Shown piece by piece: positions 1-10,489 of a stretch of 64,000 nt of DNA. The position numbers were made by a program, and so were the translations under genes. The notes under the pieces were generated by a model that did not search any database, had not been told where the DNA came from, and saw nothing but the letters and a program-made list of their open reading frames with translations. Origin of the DNA: Spirochaetota bacterium (GTDB lineage Bacteria > Spirochaetota > Spirochaetia > Treponematales > Treponemataceae); contig JAEWMY010000016.1 in assembly GCA_023393015.1 (NCBI GenBank), positions 62,001 to 126,000 of the forward strand, written 5' to 3'. The first letter of the stretch is position 1, and each line of letters starts with the position of its first letter.

Positions 1-768
1 CACCGACACGCAAAAGAGAATTTGCCCGTCGCGCGCGCCGGCGCACGGCGAACCGCCCGGCGCGCCGCCCAACGATTCGCGCAGCGATTCGCACAGCGTC
101 CCGAAATACGGGCGCATGAAGCGCTCGACAACCGGGCGCTCGAGCGCCGCCTCGACGGCGGAAAAATCCCTGACGCTCGAGGCGATCGACTCCGCGTACC
201 TGACGAGGGAAAACTCGGGGTCGAAAGCGACGGCGACGAAGTCCGCGATATCCTCGAGCGCGAGCGTCGCGAGGGTTCTCGCGTGATCCGCGGTCGGCTC
301 CTCGTCGAGCGAGGAAAGGAACCGGTCCATGCGGGCGCCGCGCGGGCCGTCCGGCGAGCGGACAAAGGCGTGACAGAGTTCCCGGTCGCCGCCGCAGAGT
401 ATCGAAACCAGCGGGTCTATCCACCGAAGCCAGCGATCGGCCGAGGAGACGAACCGCCTGAGCTGGAAGGCGGATTCATCGTCCCCGCCGGCCTCGGCGC
501 GGACGGCCGCGGAAAGCGCGTCGCCCTCGCACAGGTCGAAGAGACGCTCAAGGCCGGCGCGAGAGAAAAACGCGCGGAAAAAACCGTTGGCGGCGTCGAT
601 CCAGCGGACCGCGAGCGGCGCAGGAGGTTTCGCGGCGGGAGCACCGGGCGAGGGCGCGATTCCGTCGGCGGCGATCGCGCGGAAAAAGGCCGACAGATAC
701 GCCCCCGACGGATACGGGGCGTTAAGTTGAACGAGCGGCGGCTGGATGACGACGACGGATTCGATCAT
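1..768 (-). CDS. radical SAM / B12-binding-type protein, 3' part beyond left edge
   Basis: An uninterrupted minus-strand frame of 256 codons runs from ATG at 768 to the left edge without a stop, so only the N-terminal part is present. The start MIESVVVIQPPLVQLNAPYP and the later stretch DGQILFCVSV resemble the opening of B12-binding-domain radical SAM proteins, where a strand ending in a 'GLSV'-like motif precedes the cofactor core. The CX3CX2C cluster motif would lie outside the window, so the reaction cannot be named. A Shine-Dalgarno GGAG sits four bases before the ATG. It is divergent from the mlaE-like gene with 56 bp between the starts. Reality of the gene is well supported by the clean frame; the family name is a similarity judgement from memory. 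Confidence 0.6.
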   Translation of the reverse strand, partial: MIESVVVIQPPLVQLNAPYPSGAYLSAFFRAIAADGIAPSPGAPAAKPPAPLAVRWIDAANGFFRAFFSRAGLERLFDLCEGDALSAAVRAEAGGDDESAFQLRRFVSSADRWLRWIDPLVSILCGGDRELCHAFVRSPDGPRGARMDRFLSSLDEEPTADHARTLATLALEDIADFVAVAFDPEFSLVRYAESIASSVRDFSAVEAALERPVVERFMRPYFGTLCESLRESLGGAPGGSPCAGARDGQILFCVSV

Positions 769-788
769 TTCTCCAAATTACCACTTTA

Positions 789-818
789 TTGTCATTGTTC
801 CTATTGTTGGAGTATACT
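789..818 (+). promoter_or_regulatory. promoter of mlaEFD operon, leaderless geometry
   Basis: -35 TTGTCA (789-794), 18-bp spacer, -10 TATACT (813-818). Only six bases (819-824) separate the -10 box from the ATG at 825, so the expected transcription start falls on the start codon. AGTATACT (811-818) is its own reverse complement. Confidence 0.6.
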
Positions 819-824
819 CAAGGA

Positions 825-1607
825 ATGATTAAACGGATCGGAGCCGAAATCCTGGAAACCCTGGATAAATCCGTCTACACCATCGGGTTTTTCGGCAAAT
901 CGCTCCGCGGAATCGGACCGTTTATCTACCGCGGGCAGGCCTCCTATCGCATCCTCACGATGCAGATACTCTTCACCTTCGTCGAGGCCCTCGGCGTCTC
1001 AGTGTTGCTCGCGCTCGGCATCGGCGCCGCCGTCAACGTCCTCGGCCTTCCCATCCTCTCGAGCTTCTCGCAGGAAAGGCTCATCTACCCCCTGATCATC
1101 ACGATCATCACGCGCGAACTCGGCCCGCTTCTGACGGCCTTCGTCATCATCGCGCGTTCCGCCACGGCGATCGCCACGGAAACGGCGGGCATGGTGGTCT
1201 CGCACGAAATCGAGGCTTATATCTCCGTCGGCATCGACCCGATCGAGCACATCGCCGTCCCGCGTCTCCTGGGAGTCACCGTATCGCTCTTCCTCCTCAA
1301 TATCTATTTCTCGATCGCGGGTCTCGCGGGCTCGTTCTTCATCGCCAAGCTGGCGAGCGCCCTGCCCGCGGTCGACTACTTTTCCAACCTGCTCCAGTAT
1401 CTCACCATGGCGGACGTTCTCGTGTCCGTCATCAAGAGCCTCGCTTTCGGACTCATACTGGCGACGGTCGCGAACGTGCAGGGCTTCTCGGTCGAGCGCG
1501 CGTCCACCGAGATACCGCAAGCCGGGCTGCGCGCGGTGGGGAGCTCGTTCTTCTGGTGCATCGTCGCGAACCTCGTCATATCCGCCATGTACTACGCGAT
1601 TCGGTGA
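825..1607 (+). CDS. mlaE: MlaE-family ABC transporter permease
   Basis: 260-residue polytopic inner-membrane protein of the MlaE/YrbE permease family, the membrane part of MCE-type lipid transporters that move phospholipid or other lipids between the two membranes of diderm bacteria. It shows about five hydrophobic segments, an amphipathic N-terminus and the family-typical RELGPLLTAFVIIARSATAIATE region around residues 95-118. ATG 825 was chosen because it matches family length. An in-frame TTG 36 bases upstream (789) is the -35 box of the promoter and would give a false 12-residue extension. First gene of a four-gene operon, followed by the ATPase after 7 bp. No MlaB or MlaC homologue is seen nearby. 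Confidence 0.85.
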   Translation: MIKRIGAEILETLDKSVYTIGFFGKSLRGIGPFIYRGQASYRILTMQILFTFVEALGVSVLLALGIGAAVNVLGLPILSSFSQERLIYPLIITIITRELGPLLTAFVIIARSATAIATETAGMVVSHEIEAYISVGIDPIEHIAVPRLLGVTVSLFLLNIYFSIAGLAGSFFIAKLASALPAVDYFSNLLQYLTMADVLVSVIKSLAFGLILATVANVQGFSVERASTEIPQAGLRAVGSSFFWCIVANLVISAMYYAIR

Positions 1608-1614
1608 GGACGCG

Positions 1615-2367
1615 ATGAGAGACCGGGTGCCGGACGAAACGATACTGGAGCTCAAGGACGCGTCCTTCGTCGCGCAGGGGAAACAGATCGTCCAGGGAGT
1701 GAGCCTCCCGTTCGAGAAGGGAAGGACGACGGCGCTCGTCGGGCCCTCGGGCGGCGGGAAGAGCACGGTGCTCAAGCTCGCCGCCGGGTTGCTCGTCCCC
1801 ACGTCGGGAACCGCCCGCTATCGCGGGGAGGACATCTCGCTCATGACGAGGACGCAAAACCTCGCGTTCCGCAAGAACTCGGGCTTCGTCTTCCAGGATT
1901 CCGCGCTCTGGGCGAACCAGAGCATCAGGCAGATCCTCGAGCTGCCGCTCAAGCTCCACTATCCGAGGATGGAGGCGAGACGGCGTACCGAGCGCATCGT
2001 CTCGACGCTCGCCGAGGTAGGCTACCGCAAGGAACTCGACATCAGGCCGGCCCAGCTCTCGATGGGCGAGCAAAAGCTCATCGCCTTCGCGCGAGCCACG
2101 CTTTGCGAACCGGGAGTCCTTTTCCTGGACGAATGGACTGAGTCGCTCGACGACGCCGCCGCGCGGCGTCTCGTCGGGATCGTGAAGGGGAAACAGGAGG
2201 CCGGCACGACGATCGTGTTCGTGAGCCATAACTTCAGGATAATTCGCGAGCTCGCCCAGCGCATTTGCATGATAGTGGACGGCGAACTCTCGCTCGAGAT
2301 CTCGGGGGAGGCCTTCGCGGCCGACGAGGGCTTGGCGCGCATGATTGAAAGGGGTATAGCCCAATGA
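1615..2367 (+). CDS. mlaF: MlaF-like ABC transporter ATPase with altered motifs
   Basis: 250-residue cytoplasmic ATPase that would power the MlaE-like permease. Walker A GPSGGGKST is intact (about residues 43-51), the Q-loop is GFVFQDS, Walker B with catalytic glutamate is VLFLDE, and the switch histidine is in VSHN. Two departures from the family stand out: the signature is LSMGEQ rather than LSGGQ, and the residue after the catalytic glutamate is tryptophan (DEW) instead of the usual proline. ATG 1615 follows the mlaE stop by 7 bp, and the 3' end overlaps the MCE gene by 4 bp (ATGA), indicating translational coupling. Function in lipid transport is inferred from the operon. Confidence 0.85.
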   Translation: MRDRVPDETILELKDASFVAQGKQIVQGVSLPFEKGRTTALVGPSGGGKSTVLKLAAGLLVPTSGTARYRGEDISLMTRTQNLAFRKNSGFVFQDSALWANQSIRQILELPLKLHYPRMEARRRTERIVSTLAEVGYRKELDIRPAQLSMGEQKLIAFARATLCEPGVLFLDEWTESLDDAAARRLVGIVKGKQEAGTTIVFVSHNFRIIRELAQRICMIVDGELSLEISGEAFAADEGLARMIERGIAQ

Positions 2368-3335
2368 AATTCAAGATCAGGTACGCGGACAAAATCGTGG
2401 GCGTACTCGCCATCGTGGCGATCGTCTTCCTCGCCCTCGCCATCTTCATGCTCGGACGCGAACAGCGATGGTTCGCGCACGACTACCTCTACACGTCGAC
2501 GTTCGAGTCCGCCTCCGGGATGAGCGTCGGCATGCCGATCCTGTACAAGGGATTCACGATCGGGAAGATCAAGCGGATCGAGCTCGACGACGACGACGCC
2601 GTGTCGGTCAAGTTCTTCGTGTTCGACACCTATCACACCCGCGTCCGGGAGGGTTCGGTCGTCGAGCTATTCGTCAATCCCATCGGCCTCGGAAACCAGT
2701 TCTTCCTCCATCCCGGAAACGGAACGGGCGTCGTCCCGGAGGGAAGCGAGATACCGGCAATCGCCTCGCCCGAGGGGCGCGCGCGCGTTGCCGCGGGGCT
2801 CGTCACCGTCCCGAAACGCGACGACACGATATCCAACGTCATAGCGCAGGTAAGCCCGCTTTTGACGCGGCTCAACGAGACGCTCGAGCACCTCAACGGA
2901 GCGATGAGCGGCAGGGGCTCGGGCCCGCTCGCCGAGACCCTCTCGAACGCGGCGGCGATCTCAGGTAGTCTCGAGGCGAACCTCGACGGCATCCTCTCGG
3001 ACGTCAGGGGAATCACGGCGAGCCTCGAGAAGGCGGCCGCGGACCCGAACGGCGCCATACCCGGCCTCATCGACCCGGACGGAACCATGTTCGGGAGCAT
3101 AGAGGCCTCGCTACGGGCCGTCGAGGGAACCCTCGCGAACGTCGAGGCGTCGTCGTCGATCTTCAAGTCCCAAGCGCCGCAAATCGCGCGGCTCATCGAG
3201 GATCTCAGGCTCGCGCTCGAGAAGGGGCAGGACGTGCTCGAGGCGCTCAAGAACAACCCGCTCCTCAAGGGCGGCATCCCCGAGCGCACGCGGGTGGATA
3301 CCTCAGGGACCAACTCGCGCAACATCGAATTCTAG
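2364..3335 (+). CDS. mlaD: MlaD/MCE-domain substrate-binding protein
   Basis: 323-residue protein with one N-terminal membrane anchor (about residues 11-31) and a periplasmic MCE domain (about 38-115; SASGMSVGMPILYKGFTIG and FFVFDTYHTRV fit the fold). MCE proteins form hexameric rings that receive lipid from the permease. The remaining 200 residues are rich in leucine, serine and alanine with helical repeats, as in longer MCE proteins where a C-terminal helical bundle or needle extends the channel. It overlaps the ATPase gene by 4 bp. The lipoprotein gene follows 13 bp later with a strong GGGAGAAGG site, so the four genes are read as one operon. Confidence 0.85.
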   Translation: MKFKIRYADKIVGVLAIVAIVFLALAIFMLGREQRWFAHDYLYTSTFESASGMSVGMPILYKGFTIGKIKRIELDDDDAVSVKFFVFDTYHTRVREGSVVELFVNPIGLGNQFFLHPGNGTGVVPEGSEIPAIASPEGRARVAAGLVTVPKRDDTISNVIAQVSPLLTRLNETLEHLNGAMSGRGSGPLAETLSNAAAISGSLEANLDGILSDVRGITASLEKAAADPNGAIPGLIDPDGTMFGSIEASLRAVEGTLANVEASSSIFKSQAPQIARLIEDLRLALEKGQDVLEALKNNPLLKGGIPERTRVDTSGTNSRNIEF

Positions 3336-3348
3336 GGAGAAGGCCGAG

Positions 3349-4249
3349 ATGAATAAACGATTGGAAATCCTTGCGGTCGTCGTCCTGATCGCGACGCTCG
3401 CGTCCTGTTCCTCGGCGCCCAAGCGTCCGCCCGAGGTCTTTACGGGCCGAAAGGCGGCGCTCGCCCAGATCGAGCTCGCCAACCGCGCCGCGATGAAAGG
3501 CGAGTTCGCGAACGCGCACGTCCTCCTCGACGAGGCGTGGCGCCTCGCGTCCGCGACCGACGACCCCGACACGCGCGTGCGCGTGCTGCTCTCGAGGGGA
3601 AACGCGTTCTACAACGCGGGGAAGTCGGCCGAGGCGGACGGCGTCTGGAGGGAAGCCCTCACCGAGGCCACGGCCGCGAGGGAGCGGGCCCTCGCGGGGG
3701 CGGCGCGCGTCTTTCTGGCGCGCGGAACGCTCGCGGAAGGCCGGAGCGGCCCGCCGCTCGACGCCGGGGAACGCTCGTCCAGGGCGGCCGCGGCCGCCGC
3801 GGTCGCGCGGGGCGAGATGGAGTCGCTCAAGGACAACGCGCTCTACGAGGCCTTCGCGTGGAAGGTTATCGGACTCGCGGAAAAGGAACTGGGCGACGCG
3901 GACGCGGCCGAGAAGGCCCTCCGCGAGGCGGTGGCGATACACGAAAAGGGACGCTATCTCGAGGACGCGGCGTACGACTGGTACCTCATAGCGTCGGTGC
4001 GGTCGAAGTCGGGAAATCTCCCGGGCGCGCGTCTCGCGCTCGATACGGCGATCTCGTTCGATCGAAGGGCCGAAAATTCGAACGGCCTCGGGATGGACTG
4101 GGTAGCCGTGGGAACGGTCGAGGAAAAGGCGGGCAACCGCGAGAAGGCGGTCGCCGCCTACCGGCGCGCGGTCGGGATATTCCGCGCCTCGTACATCGGC
4201 GAGGGCGCGAAAGACGCGGAACGGAGACTGGCCGCGCTCGGCGAGGGAA

Positions 4250-4260
<11 letters not shown>
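3349..4260 (+). CDS. TPR-repeat lipoprotein of the MCE operon
   Basis: 303-residue protein with a signal sequence and lipobox LASC (lipidated Cys20). The mature part is alanine- and glutamate-rich helix-turn-helix repeats, best read as tetratricopeptide repeats (e.g. ADAAEKALREAVAIHEKGRY and EKAGNREKAVAAYRRAVGIF, spaced about 40 residues apart). Such repeats bind protein partners. As the last gene of the MlaEFD-like operon it could be the outer-membrane or periplasmic partner of the MCE ring, a role that MlaA or PqiC-type lipoproteins fill elsewhere; this is inference. Its 3' end overlaps the convergent aminotransferase gene by 11 bp and no terminator hairpin is visible between them. Confidence 0.75.
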
Positions 4261-5421
<1,161 letters not shown>

Positions 5422-5425
<4 letters not shown>

Positions 5426-5907
5426 GCGGTAACCCCTTCGCGCCGGTCTTTCTTCTCGTCGACGTAGACGATGTCGTTTTCCTTGTACGTCTTGAGGACG
5501 AAATGCGTCTTGGTGCTCTTGACGCCGTTGAGGGTGGCGAGTTTCTCGGAGACGAAAAAGGCCACTTCCTTGAGGGTCTTGCCCTCGATGATCACCTGGA
5601 GGTCGTACCCGCCCGACATGAGATGAAGGGACTTCACCTGGGGGAAGCGGTAAATACGCTCCGCGAGGGCGTCGAACCCGTGCTCGCGCTCGGGCGTGAC
5701 CTGTATCTCGATGACGGCGCGCACGGCGTCCTTCTCGGCAGGGTTTTTCTCCTGGTTGACGATGGCGGAGTACTTCAGGATAACCCCGTCCTTTTCCAGC
5801 TGCGCCACGATCGCCTGCACCTCCGCGACCGTTTTCTTGGTCATGGCCGCGATGTCCTCCGCGGTGAGGCGCGCGTCGTTCTGCAAAAGGTCAAGAATTT
5901 CCTGCAT
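5422..5907 (-). CDS. Lrp/AsnC-family transcriptional regulator
   Basis: 161-residue regulator with an N-terminal winged helix-turn-helix (about residues 1-55; DIAAMTKKTVAEVQAIVAQLEKDGVI) and a C-terminal RAM ligand-binding domain (about 68-145; GGYDLQVIIEGKTL). This family assembles into octamers and responds to amino acids. The ATG at 5907 is preceded by AAGGAG, and a good promoter lies about 50 bp upstream. It is translationally coupled to the aminotransferase that follows, suggesting autoregulation and control of that gene. Confidence 0.9.
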
Positions 5908-5955
5908 ATACTGCTCCTTCGTGCCCCCTCATTGGAACCGGGGCGATAATGCATA

Positions 5956-5985
5956 AATATACCATGAGTTCGTATTTTTATTCAA
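5956..5985 (-). promoter_or_regulatory. promoter of lrp-aminotransferase operon
   Basis: On the minus strand: -35 TTGAAT (5985-5980), 18-bp spacer, -10 TATATT (5961-5956). The leader is about 45 nt and carries AAGGAG before the ATG at 5907. The promoter overlaps the 3' end of the DUF454 gene. Confidence 0.55.
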
Positions 5986-6397
5986 CGGGTGTCGAGGATG
6001 ACTGACAGGGGGATACGTCGGTGACCGAACAAGCGGGCGCGGTCGGAAGCCTGAGGAAAACGACGGCCTTGAGCACGAGCAAGGCGAGCAAAAAAGCGCG
6101 GAGGTGCGTCGAATTCGAGAGGACGATGACCGGCACGATCATGGCGCACGCGAGGGCGTAGATACAGAGCTTTTCCCGCGCGGTCAGCCCCGCTCCCGAA
6201 GACAGGCGGGCGAGCCGCGGGCCGAGGACGGGGTGGCCGACCAGCCAGGAGTGAAGCCTCCGGGAACCCTTCATGTAGAGGACCGAGGCGACGAGCAAAA
6301 AGGGCGTCGTCGGGAGAACGGGGAGAAAGATACCCGCGACGCCGAGCGCGAGAAACGCCGTACCGAACGCGACGCAAAGCGCGGAACCCAGTTTCAT
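5978..6397 (-). CDS. DUF454 (YbaN-like) inner-membrane protein
   Basis: 139-residue membrane protein with the DUF454 hallmark GVAGIFLPVLPTTPFLL at residues 19-35 and a HSWLVGHPVLGP-type segment after it; three to four hydrophobic helices in total. The family is widespread and has no established biochemical role. Its promoter is of the leaderless type (TTGCGA, 17 bp, TAGTGT, 6 nt, ATG). The C-terminal 20 residues are polar and look like a cytoplasmic tail. Confidence 0.8.
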   Translation of the reverse strand: MKLGSALCVAFGTAFLALGVAGIFLPVLPTTPFLLVASVLYMKGSRRLHSWLVGHPVLGPRLARLSSGAGLTAREKLCIYALACAMIVPVIVLSNSTHLRAFLLALLVLKAVVFLRLPTAPACSVTDVSPCQSSSTPVE

Positions 6398-6403
6398 GCG
6401 GGA

Positions 6404-6432
6404 ACACTAGCCGTTTTCGCGCCGATTCGCAA
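6404..6432 (-). promoter_or_regulatory. promoter of DUF454 gene, leaderless geometry
   Basis: Minus strand: -35 TTGCGA (6432-6427), 17-bp spacer, -10 TAGTGT (6409-6404), then exactly six bases before the ATG at 6397. Confidence 0.5.
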
Positions 6433-6515
6433 CGGCTCACGCGGCCCACCGATAGAAATTTTCGACTCAATATGCAAGTATGTGGCACGTACGCAAATCT
6501 TCCGGAGGATACCCC

Positions 6516-9500
6516 ATGAAATCGCCCGTTTACCGCCTGTTCGTCGAGCGCAAGGAAGGCTTCGAGAGCGAGGCCAGGCGGACCCTCTCGGAACTCGTCG
6601 GGTTCGTCGGCATCGCGGCGCTCGAGGGCGTCCGCTACCTCAACAGATACGACATCGAGGGGATCGACGAGGCGACGCTCGAGCGGGCCGAGTCGACCGT
6701 CTTCTCCGAGCCGCGCGGGGATCGCGTATACCGCGAGACGTTTCCCGCGGGAGCCGACGAAACCGTCCTCGCGATCGAATACCTTCCCGGACAATACGAC
6801 CAGCGCGCGGACTCGGCGACGCAGTGCCTCGCCCTGCTCGCGCATAGCGACGACGCGCCGGAAAGCGGCGTCACGGTGCGCTGCGCGCGCGTGTTCGTGT
6901 TCAAGGGCGCGCTCTCCGACGACGACCTCAAACGGGCGCGGGACTACCTCGTAAACCCGGTGGACTCGCGCGTCGCCCCGGCGGAGAAGCCGGAAAGCCT
7001 CGAGATGCGCGTCTCCGACCCGGCGCCCGTCCCGACGGTAACGGGCTTCGTCTCGATGGACGAAGGCGCGCTTTCGGCCTACCGCGCGCGCGCGGGACTC
7101 GCCATGGACGACGCGGACATCCGCTTCCTGCAAGCCTGGTTCAGAAAGGAAGGCCGCGACCCGACGGAAACCGAGATCCGGGTCCTCGACACCTACTGGT
7201 CAGACCATTGCCGGCACACGACGTTCAACACGATCCTGTCAGGCATCGAGATAGAGGAGGGCCCGCACGCCGCGGCCGTTCGCGAGGCCCTCGAGGCGTA
7301 TTCGGGACTCAGGCTCGAGATCTACGGAGATCGGGCGGAGTCCAAGGGCGGCGCGGGACCCGAAAAGCCCGTGACCCTGATGGACATGGCCTGCATCGGG
7401 GCCAAGGCGCTCAAGAAGCGCGGCCTCCTTCCGGACGTCGAGGAATCCGCCGAGATCAACGCCTGTTCCGTATTTATCGACGTCAAGACGACCGACGGCT
7501 CGGGGAAGGGCGCGGAAACCGAAAAGTGGCTTCTCATGTTCAAGAACGAGACGCACAATCACCCCACCGAGATCGAGCCCTTCGGCGGCGCGGCCACCTG
7601 CATCGGCGGCGCGATCCGCGATCCCCTGTCCGGACGCGCCGGGGTCTACCAGTCGCTCCGCGTGACGGGAGCGGGCGACCCCACCGCGCCGATAGCGGAC
7701 ACCATTCCGGGCAAGCTCCCCCAAATCAAGTTGACCCGCGAGGCGGCGGCCGGTTTCAGCGCCTACGGAAACCAGATCGGGCTCGCCACCGGCCAGGTCG
7801 TCGAATACTACGACCCCGGCTTCCTCGCAAAGCGCATGGAACTCGGCGCGGTCATCGCCGCGACCCCGGTCGGTTCGGTCGTGCGCGAGGAACCCGAGGC
7901 GGGCGACGTCGTCATCATGGTCGGCGGCGGAACGGGACGCGACGGTATCGGCGGCGCGACGGGCTCCTCGAAGGCGCATACGGAAGAGTCCGTCAACACG
8001 GCCGGCGCCGAGGTCCAGAAGGGCAACGCGGTCGAGGAACGGAAGATTCAGCGTCTCTTCCGCGACCCCGCGGTGACGCGCCTCATCCGAAGATGCAACG
8101 ATTTCGGCGCGGGCGGCGTGGCCGTCGCGGTCGGAGAGCTTTCTCCCGGACTCGACATCGACCTCGACGCGGTACCGAAAAAATACGAAGGGCTCAACGG
8201 CACCGAGCTCGCGATATCCGAATCGCAGGAGCGCATGGCCGTGGTGGTGCGTGAGAAGGACGCCAAGACCTTCATCGCCGCCGCCAACGCGGAGAACCTC
8301 AACGCCGCGGTCATCGCGCGCGTGACGGGCGACAACCGCCTCGTCATGCGCTGGCGCGGCGCGAAAATAGTCGACATCGACCGGGCCTTCCTCGACACGG
8401 CGGGCGCGACGCGCTCGGCCTCCGCGCGGATACGCTCGCCCGGGGGCCGCTGGCTCTGGCGGACGGGCAATCCCGCCGCGACGGGCGCGGAACGATGGTA
8501 CTCCACCCTCGCCGACCTCTCCGTCGCCTCGCAACGCGGGCTTTCCGAGCGCTTCGACGGCTCCATCGGCTCTTCCTCGATCCTCTTCCCGATGGGCGGC
8601 GCCTGGCAGTCGACGCCCGAAGCCGGCATGGCCGCGCGGATCCCCGTCGGACCCGGCAAGGAAACGACGACGGCGAGCCTCATGACGATGGGGTACGACC
8701 CGCGCGCCGCGCGCTGGAGCCCCTTTCACGGCGCGCAGTACGCCGTCCTCGAGTCCCTCGCCAAAATCCTCGCCCTCGGCGGCGACCCCGAAACGGCGCG
8801 CCTGACCTTCCAGGAATACTTCGAGCGGACAGCGGGTCCCGAAAGCTGGGGCAAGCCCGCGGCGGCCCTCCTCGGCGCGCTCGCCGCGCAGATGGCGTGC
8901 GGTACGGCCGCTATCGGCGGCAAGGACAGCATGTCCGGCACGTTCCGCGACATCTCCGTCCCGCCGACACTCGTCTCCTTCGCGGTGACCACGGTTGACG
9001 AGTCACGCGTGCGCTCGGGCTCGCTCAAGGGCGCGGGTCACGCCCTCGTACTCGCGCGGTGTCCCTGGAAGGCCGACGGAACCCCGGATTGGGACGCGTT
9101 CCTCGCGGGCTCGCGGACGCTCCGCGCCGTCTCCGGCGAGGACTCCTCGAGCGTATTCGCGGCGTATCCCGTCGGCGCGGGAGGAATCGCGGCCGCGGTC
9201 TGCAAGATGGCGTTCGGCAACCGCGTCGGGGTCCGTCTCGACGAAGCCGCCCTCGCCTCGTTGCCGGTACCGACGCCGTTCGCGGACGGCGGCACGACGG
9301 CCGACGGCGAAAATGTCGGCGTCGCGACGACGCGCTCACTCGAAGCGGCCCTTTTCGCGCCGCTTCACGGCTCGATCATCGTAGAACTCGCAAGTACCGC
9401 CGCGCGCGGCCTCCCCGCGCACTGGACGATACTCGGCGAGACGGTCGCCGAACCCGCGATACTCGCGGGATCGCTTCGCGTTCCGCTCGACCAGGCCCAA

Positions 9501-10481
9501 CTCGCCTGGGAAAAGCCCCTCGCCCGCGTGTTCCCGCCCGTTTCGGGCGAACTCCCGACGACACTGCCCGAATGGGCCCGCGCCGCGCCGAAAACGGCCG
9601 AGGCGGACGCCCCCGCGAAACCGTGCGATCGTCCGGCCCGCGCGCGTAAATCGGGCGCGAAACCGCGCGTCGTCGTTCCCGTATTCCCCGGAACGAACTG
9701 CGAGTACGACATGGCGCGCGCCTTCTCCCTCGCCGGCGCCGATTCCCGTATCGTCGTCCTCCGCAACCGTACCGCGCGCGACCTCGCCGAATCGATCGAG
9801 GAACTCGCGCGCGCGATCGACGGCGCGGAGATTCTCGCGCTCTCGGGCGGCTTCTCCGCGGGCGACGAACCCGACGGCTCGGGCAAGTTCATCGCGAACG
9901 TAATCCGCGAGGGCCGCGTGTCCGACGCGATCATGTCGCTCGTCGAGGCTCGCAAGGGTCTCGCGCTCGGGATATGCAACGGCTTCCAGGCCCTCGTCAA
10001 GGTCGGCCTCGTGCCGTACGGCAGGATAGTTCCCCCCTCGCCCGAGATGCCGACGCTGACCTACAACTTGATAGGCAGGCACGTTTCCCGGTTCGCCATA
10101 ACGCGGATATCGTCGACGGTTTCCCCCTGGGCGCTCGGTTTCGCGCCAGGAGCGACGCACTCCGTGCCGGTGTCGCACGGCGAAGGACGCATCGTGATCG
10201 ACGAGGATCACGCCAAGAGGCTTTTCGCCGAAGGACGGGTGTTCTCGCAGTACGTCGACGCGGACGGGAAGGTTACCATGACCGAACCGGACAACCCCAA
10301 CGGCTCGATGTACGCCATCGAGGGGCTCACCGACCCGACGGGAAGGATCCTCGGCAAGATGGGACACAGCGAGCGGCCCATCGACGCCGGTCCCGGCGGA
10401 AAGACGAACGCGCTCTACAAGAACATACCGGGCGACACGTGCCAGAACATCTTCGCCGCGGGTGTGAGATATTTCGACTAG
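6516..10481 (+). CDS. purL: phosphoribosylformylglycinamidine synthase, single chain
   Basis: 1321-residue enzyme of the fourth purine step, making FGAM from FGAR, ATP and glutamine. Order: N-terminal PurS-like part, linker with YWSDHCRHTTF, two AIRS-type halves (NETHNHPTEIEPFGGA; GGKDSMSGTF), and a C-terminal class I glutaminase (FPGTNCEYD; nucleophile Cys in GICNGFQALVK; His-Glu in GHSER). The GHSER ending and N-terminus fit the clostridial-type single-chain clade rather than the E. coli type. ATG 6516 is preceded by GGAGGA. An upstream in-frame ATG (6480) is rejected because it lacks such a site and adds a non-homologous leader. No clear promoter was found in 6433-6515. A small lipoprotein gene follows after 8 bp. 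Confidence 0.95.
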   Translation: MKSPVYRLFVERKEGFESEARRTLSELVGFVGIAALEGVRYLNRYDIEGIDEATLERAESTVFSEPRGDRVYRETFPAGADETVLAIEYLPGQYDQRADSATQCLALLAHSDDAPESGVTVRCARVFVFKGALSDDDLKRARDYLVNPVDSRVAPAEKPESLEMRVSDPAPVPTVTGFVSMDEGALSAYRARAGLAMDDADIRFLQAWFRKEGRDPTETEIRVLDTYWSDHCRHTTFNTILSGIEIEEGPHAAAVREALEAYSGLRLEIYGDRAESKGGAGPEKPVTLMDMACIGAKALKKRGLLPDVEESAEINACSVFIDVKTTDGSGKGAETEKWLLMFKNETHNHPTEIEPFGGAATCIGGAIRDPLSGRAGVYQSLRVTGAGDPTAPIADTIPGKLPQIKLTREAAAGFSAYGNQIGLATGQVVEYYDPGFLAKRMELGAVIAATPVGSVVREEPEAGDVVIMVGGGTGRDGIGGATGSSKAHTEESVNTAGAEVQKGNAVEERKIQRLFRDPAVTRLIRRCNDFGAGGVAVAVGELSPGLDIDLDAVPKKYEGLNGTELAISESQERMAVVVREKDAKTFIAAANAENLNAAVIARVTGDNRLVMRWRGAKIVDIDRAFLDTAGATRSASARIRSPGGRWLWRTGNPAATGAERWYSTLADLSVASQRGLSERFDGSIGSSSILFPMGGAWQSTPEAGMAARIPVGPGKETTTASLMTMGYDPRAARWSPFHGAQYAVLESLAKILALGGDPETARLTFQEYFERTAGPESWGKPAAALLGALAAQMACGTAAIGGKDSMSGTFRDISVPPTLVSFAVTTVDESRVRSGSLKGAGHALVLARCPWKADGTPDWDAFLAGSRTLRAVSGEDSSSVFAAYPVGAGGIAAAVCKMAFGNRVGVRLDEAALASLPVPTPFADGGTTADGENVGVATTRSLEAALFAPLHGSIIVELASTAARGLPAHWTILGETVAEPAILAGSLRVPLDQAQLAWEKPLARVFPPVSGELPTTLPEWARAAPKTAEADAPAKPCDRPARARKSGAKPRVVVPVFPGTNCEYDMARAFSLAGADSRIVVLRNRTARDLAESIEELARAIDGAEILALSGGFSAGDEPDGSGKFIANVIREGRVSDAIMSLVEARKGLALGICNGFQALVKVGLVPYGRIVPPSPEMPTLTYNLIGRHVSRFAITRISSTVSPWALGFAPGATHSVPVSHGEGRIVIDEDHAKRLFAEGRVFSQYVDADGKVTMTEPDNPNGSMYAIEGLTDPTGRILGKMGHSERPIDAGPGGKTNALYKNIPGDTCQNIFAAGVRYFD

Positions 10482-10489
10482 GAGTTTTC

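Noticed and set aside
22..828. 268-residue plus-strand open frame at the left edge
   Set aside because: It is the exact antisense codon frame of the radical SAM gene and has Arg/Gly-rich composition with no family resemblance.
6433..6515. Possible purine riboswitch before purL
   Set aside because: The 83-bp leader lacks the conserved purine-aptamer core and any terminator or anti-terminator hairpin.
7239..8729. 496-residue minus-strand frame inside purL, and similar long frames opposite the GH94, XPB, kinase and CNNM genes
   Set aside because: Shadows of well-supported genes; no start context and no homology.
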